From Limisphaerales bacterium (GTDB lineage: Bacteria > Verrucomicrobiota > Verrucomicrobiae > Limisphaerales > UBA11358), in assembly GCA_003152145.1 (NCBI GenBank), contig PLZL01000067.1:2114-15810 (forward strand): a stretch of DNA of 13,697 nucleotides, given 5' to 3'. Of the stretch, positions 5,971 through 12,011 are shown piece by piece. The position numbers and the translations under genes are program-made. The notes beneath the pieces were generated by a model. That model did not search any database. It was given only the letters and a program-made list of their open reading frames with translations, and was not told where the DNA came from. The stretch's first letter is position 1. Every line of letters begins with the position of its first letter.

Positions 5971-6165
5971 TTGTCTTCGGTTTGGTAGTTGAAATTATAA
6001 GTCTTCGGTTTGTCTTCGGTTTTGTTGTCGGTTTTCAGTATTGTATTCATTGATTATTTGAATTGTTATACATTACGCAAGTTGTCGGTTTGTCTTCGGT
6101 TTTGTCTTCGGTTAAAACCGAGGACAACGACTTATTATAAGTCTTCGGTTTTGTCTTCGGTTATT
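5971..6165. repeat. iteron-like repeat array, candidate replication origin
   Basis: The 12-bp unit GTCTTCGGTTTT occurs at 5973, 6001, 6012, 6092, 6104, 6141 and 6153 with small 3' variation, and as GTTGTCGGTTTT at 6024 and 6081. An inverted copy, AAAACCGAGGAC (6114-6125), forms a hairpin with the copy at 6104. Within clusters the copies are 11-12 bp apart, about one helical turn, so a protein could bind all on one DNA face. Clusters are separated by very AT-rich stretches. The array lies directly downstream of the RepA-like ATPase gene and fills the 386-nt gap to the TOPRIM gene. This is the classic layout of an iteron origin; which protein binds is not shown. No gene is visible in the gap. 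Confidence 0.75.
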
Positions 6166-6182
6166 CATGGTTATTATATTAT

Positions 6183-7640
6183 TCAGTTTAAAGACAATTC
6201 ATTATAGGTTCTATAATATAGAATGCGCTGTTTATGCTCTCCATCTTCCATACTCCTAACATCCTTTTTCTTTGATTTTAATGTTATAATGTTTCGGTTG
6301 ATATATGTCTTGTCAACATTCAATTCATCTGACAATTGAGTGGCCGTCATCGGTTCATCTGTTAAAACATTATAGATTGATTGCTCCGTTTTGGTAAGTG
6401 TTGCGCAATGAGTATAACATTCAGTCCCCGAACACTCCAACCAGTAGAATAACTCCGGTTTAATATCGTTGTGTTTTATCATCTTTTCAGTAAAGCCCGC
6501 CTTCTTCATTCCTTTACTTATTATCAAATTGAACGTGTTACTCTCTCCTATCCTCACAAGGTTTATCCTTGCTCTAAACTTGTTAGCAAAACCCGCGTTA
6601 CCCGCAAACGAATAAACGGAGCTTCTATCAGTTGTAGAATTATTCCGTGGTTTGTTGTTATGACCAACTACAATGAATTGAACCTTGTATAATAATTCAA
6701 GACGATGAATTTTACTATGAAATGATTGCGCAGCCGTTGATGTATTCAAATCTTCACTAATGAAATTTGACATTGGGTTAATCACCACTATATCAGGTTT
6801 GCTCGTTCTTATTTTACCTTCAATCAGTGTGAAAGGGTCAATGGAGTCCGTGTCATAGGTGTTTGGAATTGATATTCTACCAATGGCCGTCTTAATTTCA
6901 TCATCAGACAAGCCCGCCATTTCCTTTGTTGATTTAAAGAAATGTTGAATATCAAACGCATCATCCTCGTCGCCGATGTATAATGACGTTAAAGGTCTAT
7001 GGGGTTTGAAACCTAATACTTCTTTGCCAAGGCTCCACATAATCAATAATTGGAACATCAGAACACTTTTTCCAACGCCGGTATCAGCCGAAATGAATAG
7101 GGAACGTCCACCAGCAAGAAATCTGTCATTCACAAAGTTTTCACTACCAGACATTTTCTCTAATTCAGTTTGCGACATGTCCAACATTTCAGAATTGAAT
7201 AACTCATTATGGGCTTTAGATAGTTCATAACGTTTTGTGTCCTTTAATAGTTCTATGGCTTGTTCCAGATTGTTATGAACAACACAATCAGACGCATCTA
7301 TTAACACTTTCTTTATACTCTGACATTGCGCCCATTTTAGAATATCAACCGTGATAAACTTTTCAGATGACGACTTTGACGATTTAACTTTCTTAATAAC
7401 TTCTTCAAGAATTGGTTTAAGTGTCTTTTCTCTATTGGCCAGTTCACTTAAAATTGTAAAGTCAATATATTCATTCAGTTTGGAATTGTAATCCTTCAAC
7501 TGTTGGTAAATCCATTGATGGCCATCGCCGGTAAAATGTTCCTTGTCTAAGTGATATTTTATCGTGTCAAATAATTCATTATCGGTTATCAGTTGATTTA
7601 GAATTTGATTTTCATAGTTTATGTCAAATGTTGTATTCAT
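6183..7640 (-). CDS. DnaB-N/RepA-like replicative ATPase
   Basis: 485 aa. Residues about 8-130 resemble the DnaB helicase N-terminal domain (ENQILNQLI...FTGDGHQWIYQQLKDY). A RecA-type ATPase core of the RepA/AAA_25 kind follows: Walker A ADTGVGKS at 185-192, YIGDEDD at 221-227, a Walker B-like strand IVVINP at 284-289 and the sensor-like FIVVGHNNK. Residues about 415-465 form a winged helix-turn-helix (TKTEQSIYNVL...TATQLSDELNVDKTYI). This suggests a replication initiator or helicase loader that binds DNA through its C-terminus. The Walker B acidic residue is replaced by Asn (N288, AAC), which may lower hydrolysis or mean another acid serves. It lies just upstream of the iteron-like array on the same strand and downstream of a structured leader; only a weak ribosome site (GAAAG) is seen. 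Confidence 0.82.
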   Translation of the reverse strand: MNTTFDINYENQILNQLITDNELFDTIKYHLDKEHFTGDGHQWIYQQLKDYNSKLNEYIDFTILSELANREKTLKPILEEVIKKVKSSKSSSEKFITVDILKWAQCQSIKKVLIDASDCVVHNNLEQAIELLKDTKRYELSKAHNELFNSEMLDMSQTELEKMSGSENFVNDRFLAGGRSLFISADTGVGKSVLMFQLLIMWSLGKEVLGFKPHRPLTSLYIGDEDDAFDIQHFFKSTKEMAGLSDDEIKTAIGRISIPNTYDTDSIDPFTLIEGKIRTSKPDIVVINPMSNFISEDLNTSTAAQSFHSKIHRLELLYKVQFIVVGHNNKPRNNSTTDRSSVYSFAGNAGFANKFRARINLVRIGESNTFNLIISKGMKKAGFTEKMIKHNDIKPELFYWLECSGTECYTHCATLTKTEQSIYNVLTDEPMTATQLSDELNVDKTYINRNIITLKSKKKDVRSMEDGEHKQRILYYRTYNELSLN

Positions 7641-7665
7641 ATTTTTTTATTCTTTCATATTAAAG

Positions 7666-7739
7666 ATGGGGACATTGTGAAACCTGTAAAGCCTATCACA
7701 AGATAGGGGTGAATAAAAAGGCATCCACAACATCCCCAT
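7666..7739 (-). promoter_or_regulatory. structured leader before the replication ATPase gene
   Basis: On the minus-strand RNA, ATGGGGATGTTGTG (7739-7726) can pair along 14 positions with CACAATGTCCCCAT (7679-7666), two of them as G-U pairs. Read on the plus strand the same two positions become A-C mismatches. The stem encloses CCTATC-ttgt-GATAGG, a perfect 6-bp hairpin (7692-7707). The structure fills the gap between the 60-aa gene and the ATPase gene and ends 25 nt before the ATPase start. A role in expression or copy-number control is likely but inferred. Confidence 0.6.
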
Positions 7740-7744
7740 AAAGT

Positions 7745-7927
7745 TTATATCTTTTTGTAAAGGTGAGTATTTTCCAGCTTCAGTTTTAATCTGTAAGCTT
7801 TAATCTGTGGAGCAATTTCCGGTGGCACTATCATATAGATTGCTATCCATCCTTCTTTCTTTTTCCTCGCAAGATAAGTTTTCTTTTTAAGTTGTTCTTT
7901 AGTTTGTTCTGTAGTTTGTTCTGTCAT
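7745..7927 (-). CDS. 60-aa ribbon-helix-helix-like protein
   Basis: 60 aa. A Gln/Thr/Glu-rich start (MTEQTTEQTKEQ) is followed by KKKTYLARKKKEGWIAIYMI, then PPEIAPQIKAYRLKLK. The 'RKKKEGW-beta strand-PPEIAPQIKAYR' pattern resembles small ribbon-helix-helix regulators, in which a short beta strand precedes two helices; I rate this as a resemblance only. AGGAG lies 10 nt upstream of the ATG, the best ribosome site in the element, and TATACT further upstream is a plausible -10 box. It lies directly before the structured leader of the replication ATPase gene, so a role as copy-number or transcription regulator fits. Candidate operators are the TACGTTA repeats and palindrome at 8290-8441. Confidence 0.6.
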   Translation of the reverse strand: MTEQTTEQTKEQLKKKTYLARKKKEGWIAIYMIVPPEIAPQIKAYRLKLKLENTHLYKKI

Positions 7928-8063
7928 ATTATTATATCTCCTATACTCATAAGTATATCACATTTCTAAAATATAACAGAATTATATTATTTATATTTTG
8001 TTAAGACACTAAAGGAAAGTTAGACAAGACAAGTCCGCAAGATATTGAACTTACTATAATAAG

Positions 8064-8092
8064 TTGACAGGCTCTTTACACTCTGTTACACT
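8064..8092 (+). promoter_or_regulatory. candidate plus-strand promoter in the noncoding region
   Basis: TTGACA (8064-8069), a 17-bp spacer, and TACACT (8087-8092; 4 of 6 matches to TATAAT). It points into a stretch without genes that ends at the T-run near 8459-8467, so it would drive an untranslated RNA. Confidence 0.35.
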
Positions 8093-8289
8093 TCGTTTCT
8101 ACACACGATTGGAATATACCTTTAACAGATACTTGTAAAATTAATTAAAGTCGTTTAAACGTCAAGCCAGACACTACTACAATAGGCCCGTCTTAAGAAT
8201 TACTTACGTTCTATTCTACCTTCAGGGGGTGACACTACCAACAAGTTCCTATGAGGAATTAGAATAATACACAACACACACATACTTGA

Positions 8290-8312
8290 ATACGTTATAC
8301 GTTAATACGTTA
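8290..8312. repeat. TACGTTA direct repeats
   Basis: TACGTTA occurs three times at 8291, 8298 and 8306, and related ATACGTTT follows at 8329. The same half-site makes up the palindrome at 8426-8441. Candidate operator or recombinase accessory sites. Confidence 0.55.
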
Positions 8313-8425
8313 GAAGACTTCTAAATTGATACGTTTTTGTAATTTGGGTGACGACCCCCTTACATACTTACACACATCTCTCTCAAAAAACAATATCACA
8401 CACGACCAGTCCAGTCAGTATTTGG

Positions 8426-8441
8426 ATACGTTATAACGTAT
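8426..8441. promoter_or_regulatory. 16-bp perfect palindrome ATACGTTATAACGTAT
   Basis: The perfect palindrome ATACGTTATAACGTAT consists of two inverted TACGTTA half-sites. It lies 30 bp beyond the recombinase stop. Its sharing of the half-site with the direct repeats at 8290-8312 suggests one binding protein. Confidence 0.55.
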
Positions 8442-8471
8442 TTAGCCCTAAAAACTGGTTTTTTTCATTTT

Positions 8472-10106
8472 TTATTTTTGAAATGATTTTGCCAGAATCA
8501 ATTCCACTTTAACCTTTGAACCGTTCACCAACTGACAATCAGCCACGCAGGAGTTATCACCGAACGTTATACGGATTGATTCAATGACACTTGGTAACAT
8601 ATTTTTAATTCGCTTCCGTGTCTCTGTATTTTGTAATTGATAAAGTGGCTTGTTACCGCCCGCAATAATCTTCAACATTTCATCTTCACTAACTTCTTTG
8701 TAGTGTCCATATTTCTTGATAAGTTCATCCTTATTTTCAATCTCCAAATCTTTCAGTGTGTCCCGTAACAGTTCCATGACCTTTGGTGAATTGCTTAACT
8801 TGGATGATTTCAATTTCTCTAATTCAATATCTTTAACCAATTGAACTTTATCCTTGTTAAGACGGCCAAGGTTTGTTGTCAGTTCCCCCATGTCGGCCAG
8901 TTCATTACTTTCAAGTAACGTCATATAACGGCTGATGGACAATTGAACCTTCGCCAGTTTATTTTCCAACTCATGCAGACGTTTGTTTGTCGGCTGTGGC
9001 TGTTTGTTGAAATCGTCAAGGTTTAGAATTGATTGAAACAATTTCGTCTCAAGTTCACTGACAGACACGCGCCCTTTATTCTTACAACCATTCTTGTTTT
9101 TAACACCGCGACAAATGTAATCAGCATAATGGTTTACAGTTCCTTTGACATTCTTGTAAGAACTAATTTTCGTTTCAATGGTTTGGCCACATTCGGAACA
9201 AAACAACAAGACCTTGAACATATTTCTAACGAATCCGTATTTACTACCCCCCCTGTCTTTTGTGTTGAACGCCAGTTTGTTTTGTGTCAATTGAAATACC
9301 TTGTAGTCAATAATGGCCGGAAAGTAATCGTCAATTTCAACATCATTGATGAAAAACCACCCGATACAATTTTTATTGTTTAACAAATTGGCTACGGTTG
9401 AATTTGTCCATATTCCATCTTTAAAGTTTCTTAAAGTTGGTGTCTTGGATTCGTTCAGGTTGTTTGCTATCTTTGAACAACTCTGACCCGCCAAGTAACA
9501 CGCGAATATGTTCTTAACAAGTTTTACCTTTTCTTTATCTAAAATGAATTCACCATCCTTGAATCCGACAATCCAACTTGGTTTTTGAACACCGAACCAA
9601 ACCTTTTCACCTAACTTGACTCTTTCAATTTTTGATGTAATAACAGATTTGGCCCGTGTTGACTTGATTTCACTTTCATTGTTAGCCCTCGCAAATTCAA
9701 CCAACACTAACATTAACTCCATTGGATTCTCTGTAATACTCTTTCTATCAAGTATCTTGTTTTGTGAAATGACACCGATTGAAATTCCGCTGTTAATTAT
9801 TTCAATGAACTTTGACAGACAAGGCAAAATACTTTGGCGCGATAATCTATCCATACTTTCAACAATGAGACACGCCCCCGATTCAATGGCTCCATTCTCA
9901 ACCAATTTTAGAAACTCTGACAAAGCCGATTCATTGGAAAAGTTTTTTCCTTTGAATCCGCTGACGCCTTCATCGGTAAAAGTTTCTGTCAGTGTCAGTC
10001 CAAATGTTTTACAAAATGACTCCGCTGCGGAGGTTTGTCTTTTGGTGGAATCTCCAGATTTTTGTTTTGTTGAACTAAATCTCTGATATGAGTATCCTAA
10101 TTTCAT
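8472..10106 (-). CDS. large serine recombinase (site-specific integrase)
   Basis: 544 aa. The N-terminal resolvase catalytic domain (about 1-150) has YSYQRFSSTKQ with nucleophile S11, GDS(17-20)-x-x-RQ, and MDRLSR with R87 and R90. A 'recombinase' DNA-binding domain follows (about 170-285). Next is a zinc ribbon with C303, C306, C332 and C341, then a coiled coil (about 376-436) of the kind large serine integrases use for directionality. Length and order are typical. It cuts att sites with a 2-bp stagger and joins DNA through a phosphoserine bond. It lies next to attR, as an integrase usually does. Its start codon overlaps the divergent NYN start in CATG, and its promoter lies inside that gene. 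A directionality factor was not recognised; the 60-aa or 64-aa proteins are candidates. Confidence 0.95.
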   Translation of the reverse strand: MKLGYSYQRFSSTKQKSGDSTKRQTSAAESFCKTFGLTLTETFTDEGVSGFKGKNFSNESALSEFLKLVENGAIESGACLIVESMDRLSRQSILPCLSKFIEIINSGISIGVISQNKILDRKSITENPMELMLVLVEFARANNESEIKSTRAKSVITSKIERVKLGEKVWFGVQKPSWIVGFKDGEFILDKEKVKLVKNIFACYLAGQSCSKIANNLNESKTPTLRNFKDGIWTNSTVANLLNNKNCIGWFFINDVEIDDYFPAIIDYKVFQLTQNKLAFNTKDRGGSKYGFVRNMFKVLLFCSECGQTIETKISSYKNVKGTVNHYADYICRGVKNKNGCKNKGRVSVSELETKLFQSILNLDDFNKQPQPTNKRLHELENKLAKVQLSISRYMTLLESNELADMGELTTNLGRLNKDKVQLVKDIELEKLKSSKLSNSPKVMELLRDTLKDLEIENKDELIKKYGHYKEVSEDEMLKIIAGGNKPLYQLQNTETRKRIKNMLPSVIESIRITFGDNSCVADCQLVNGSKVKVELILAKSFQK

Positions 10107-10629
10107 GGTTCACATTTTGGTTGATGGTTATAATTTAATTAACGTTTTGTGTCAACGTGAATTTCGTGACAATCACGGCTACAGCCTGCTGCACAACTGG
10201 CCGGAACTGGCTCCCGGCGCGGCGCGGCATTCGGCGCGGGCGCGGGAAGAGCTGGTCCACATCCTGACTCGCTATCACGATGTGACAGGCGAGCCGGTCA
10301 CGGTTTTTTTTGACGGCGGAGGCGCGCCGCCGAATGCGCCGAAGGCCGAATCGAGCGCGGCGGTGGAAGTGTTGTTTTCGCGCGCCGGGCAGACCGCCGA
10401 TCAAATGATTGAGCGCGCGGCCCATCGCTTCCAGGCCCATGGCGAAGTGCTCGTGGTCACGGACGACGGGGCGGAGCGCGACACGGTCAACGGTTTCGGC
10501 GGCTCGGTGGCGAGCTGCGCGAATTTCATCCGCATGATTGAAGGCGCGCTGACGGAACTGCAGGGAGAGTTGAGCAATTACAATCGCATGGAGCGGAACC
10601 GGTTCAAGCGCCGGTCTGATGCCACTTGA
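10105..10629 (+). CDS. YacP/Rae1-like NYN-domain nuclease, chimeric N-terminus
   Basis: 174 aa. NYN/PIN-like nuclease of the YacP family; B. subtilis YacP (Rae1) is a ribosome-associated mRNA endonuclease. Acidic active-site candidates are D7 in ILVDGYN, the Asp of VFFDGGG, TADQMIE and VTDDGAERD. Codons 1-28 come from the element: AT-rich, reading MVHILVDGYNLI, then a linker NVLCQREFRDNH, then GYSL at the junction. From 10189 (LHNWPELAPG) the sequence is host GC-rich. The native protein would read ILVDGYSLLHNWPEL, so the present one has an 18-residue insertion between beta1 and helix 1 and repeats the GY motif. No ribosome site is visible; a weak TTGAAC-17-TATCCT pair (10070-10098) would give a leaderless transcript. 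Whether it is active is open. It overlaps the next gene, suggesting an operon. Confidence 0.85.
   Translation: MVHILVDGYNLINVLCQREFRDNHGYSLLHNWPELAPGAARHSARAREELVHILTRYHDVTGEPVTVFFDGGGAPPNAPKAESSAAVEVLFSRAGQTADQMIERAAHRFQAHGEVLVVTDDGAERDTVNGFGGSVASCANFIRMIEGALTELQGELSNYNRMERNRFKRRSDAT
10127..10155 (-). promoter_or_regulatory. recombinase promoter inside the NYN coding start
   Basis: On the minus strand, TTGACA (10155-10150) and TATAAC (10132-10127) are separated by exactly 17 bp, 11 of 12 matches to the sigma-70 consensus. Transcription would begin about 13 nt before the recombinase ATG, leaving a very short leader without a Shine-Dalgarno sequence. The same bases encode residues of the element-donated NYN N-terminus on the plus strand. 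The promoter stays with the element after excision. Confidence 0.72.
10175..10188 (+). repeat. right attachment junction (attR-like)
   Basis: ACGGCTACAGCCTG, matching 3652-3665 except for one C/T. GGCT-AC-AGCC (10177-10186) is an inverted repeat around the dinucleotide AC, as expected for a serine-integrase crossover site. It is read in frame as Gly-Tyr-Ser-Leu, joining element and host codons. Confidence 0.85.
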
Positions 10630-11965
10630 AATGAACCTTCCGAAACTTTTTCTCCAGCGCGCGCCAGTTGCGTTCGCGCTGTTCGCGGGATTTTTTTTGA
10701 TTCCGGCGGGACGCGCCCAGCCGGCGTCGCAAATCAGCGACAGCCGCTTTCTATTCATTTTTGACACCTCGGCGGACATGAAGAAGCGGTTGCCGGCGGT
10801 GCAGGCCGAGGTGAACGATCTGATGGCATCCAGCATGGGCGGCCAATTGCACGCGGGCGACAGCCTCGGCGTGTGGACGTTCGATCAGGATTTGCGCACC
10901 GGGCAATTTCCGCTGCAACACTGGAGGCCGGATGAAGCCGCGACGATCACGTCCAGCATCAACAAGTTCGTGGGCAAACAACACTACGCCAATGGCACCC
11001 GCTTCAACGCATTGCAGCCGCAGCTAAACCAGGTGATCCAGAATTCCGGGAGGCTGACCGTGCTGATTTTTTGCGACGGCGAGGATGAAATCAAGTGGAC
11101 GCCCTACGACGACGGCATCAACCGGGTTATTCAGCAACGGCTGGCCGAGCAAAAAAGGACGCGGCAGCCGTTCGTCCTGGTGTTGCGCACGCAATTGGGC
11201 CAATACGCCGGCTGCACGATGAATTTCCCACCTGGCATGGTGAGTGTCCCCGAATTTCCGCCGCCGCCCGCGCCGCCCACACCGATCAGCGCGCCGCCGC
11301 TTGCGCCGCCGCCCGCGCCGGTTATCAAGCCGCCAATTGGACCGCCACTTATCATCATCGGCACAAAAGTGGAAACCAACTGGCCCCCGCCGCCCGCGCC
11401 GCCGTTGCCGACGAACCCCGCACCGGTGACGCCAGCGAACGTTGTTCCCGCCACGCCAACCAATCCGGTCATGCACGAGAATCCGGTCACGCCGACGACG
11501 ACGAACGTCATTCCCACCACGCCAACCAATCCGGTTGCACCACCACTGCCGACGAATCCGGTGCCGGCAGTTCAAACAAATGCCGCTCCCGCTTCATCGG
11601 CCAATTCGTTTGCGCCAACCAACTTCGTTGCCCCCAAGAATCTGGTCGCGCCACCACCGCCGACGAACCCCGCGCCGGCGATTCAAACAAATGCCGCTCC
11701 TGCTCCACCAGCCAATTCGTTCGCGCCAACCAATTCCGCGCCGGTGACACCAAGCAAACTCGTTCCCATTCCGCCATCCAATCCAATGACATCCACAAAC
11801 GCGGTCGTGCAATCGCCGGAAAACTCCGGTTCGGCCCACAATGGCGCTCTCGTCATTGGCGGGGCACTGTTGCTTGCCGCGGGTGCGCTGGCCGTGCTGG
11901 CCGTTTTCCGCAGCCGCCGGACCGGCCGCGGCAGCCTCATCACGCGTTCGATGAGAAAAGATTGA
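10619..11965 (+). CDS. secreted VWA-like protein with proline-rich stalk and C-terminal TM helix
   Basis: 448 aa from ATG 10619; ATG 10631, one base after the NYN stop, is an equally good start and gives a cleaner signal peptide (MNLPKLFLQRAPVAFALFAG, cleavage near GRAQ). The mature part begins with a von Willebrand A-like domain: FLFIFDTSADMKKR at the MIDAS position, GTRFNAL and VLIFCDGEDE. The MIDAS DxSxS is degenerate (DTSAD). Residues about 208-405 are a Pro/Thr/Asn/Ala-rich low-complexity stalk with an internal duplication. A hydrophobic helix at about 410-430 is followed by basic residues (RSRRTGRG), so the domain is displayed outside the inner membrane on a stalk. Adhesion or assembly by protein binding is likely; the partner is unknown. 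It overlaps the NYN gene by 11 nt if the first ATG is used. Confidence 0.82.
   Translation: MPLEMNLPKLFLQRAPVAFALFAGFFLIPAGRAQPASQISDSRFLFIFDTSADMKKRLPAVQAEVNDLMASSMGGQLHAGDSLGVWTFDQDLRTGQFPLQHWRPDEAATITSSINKFVGKQHYANGTRFNALQPQLNQVIQNSGRLTVLIFCDGEDEIKWTPYDDGINRVIQQRLAEQKRTRQPFVLVLRTQLGQYAGCTMNFPPGMVSVPEFPPPPAPPTPISAPPLAPPPAPVIKPPIGPPLIIIGTKVETNWPPPPAPPLPTNPAPVTPANVVPATPTNPVMHENPVTPTTTNVIPTTPTNPVAPPLPTNPVPAVQTNAAPASSANSFAPTNFVAPKNLVAPPPPTNPAPAIQTNAAPAPPANSFAPTNSAPVTPSKLVPIPPSNPMTSTNAVVQSPENSGSAHNGALVIGGALLLAAGALAVLAVFRSRRTGRGSLITRSMRKD
11540..11732 (+). repeat. in-frame 111-bp internal duplication in the stalk
   Basis: Two copies with an offset of 111 bp (37 codons). The segment from about 11540 to 11621 matches 11651-11732, including TTCAAACAAATGCCGCTCC identical in both (11571 and 11682). 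It encodes the repeated PTNP-x-PA-x-QTNAAPA...ANSFAPTN stretch. The offset is a multiple of three, so the frame is kept. Confidence 0.75.
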
Positions 11966-12011
11966 ATTCCGGGCGTGACTTTTGGGCGCGACTCTGGAAG
12001 ATTGCGCGCCC

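Larger units (their letters stand above)
7928..8471. other. 544-nt noncoding region rich in palindromes and repeats
   Basis: No convincing open frame on either strand. Visible structures are AACTTA/TAAGTT (8048-8065), CGTTTAAACG (8152-8161), the hairpin AGTTCCT/AGGAATT (8244-8260), TTAGAAG-a-CTTCTAA (8310-8324), TACGTTA repeats (8290-8312) and a 16-bp palindrome (8426-8441). GGGGGT (8225-8230) can pair with the ACCCCC near 8353. A plus-strand promoter-like pair lies at 8064-8092, and ACCAGT/ACTGGT (about 8405 with 8455) is followed by a T-run on the plus strand. This raises the possibility of a noncoding RNA of about 370 nt, or a recombinase or partition site. Unproven. Confidence 0.5.
3657..10179. 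mobile_element. serine-recombinase integrative element in a NYN gene
   Basis: About 6.5 kb of clearly AT-rich DNA sits between the two halves of one GC-rich gene and is bounded by the TACAGCCTG direct repeat. Contents on the minus strand are a large serine recombinase adjacent to the right end, a 60-aa RHH-like protein, a DnaB-N/RepA-like ATPase, a TOPRIM protein, a 64-aa protein and an unknown 222-aa protein. Between them are an iteron-like array and several structured noncoding stretches. No conjugation, capsid, packaging, toxin or resistance genes are recognisable. I infer a minimal integrative plasmid or satellite-like element whose recombinase integrates it into the codons for the NYN active-site motif. 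A circular form would join 10179 to 3657 and recreate attP with the core GGCTACAGCC. Confidence 0.9.

Noticed and set aside
5772..6053. 93-aa plus-strand frame between the TOPRIM gene and the iteron-like array
   Set aside because: It runs through the G/C palindrome and repeats, is Phe/Val-rich from T-rich DNA and has no ribosome site.
5971..6165. CRISPR array
   Set aside because: Units are 12 bp with 0-45 bp irregular gaps and one inverted copy; no 25-40 bp repeats, no uniform spacers and no cas genes.
8093..8467. Retron or group II intron RNA in the noncoding region
   Set aside because: No reverse transcriptase anywhere in the element and no recognisable intron domain V or retron msr/msd inverted repeats.
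9616..10086. 156-aa plus-strand frame at the right end of the element
   Set aside because: Antisense to the catalytic domain of the serine recombinase, whose motifs are unambiguous.
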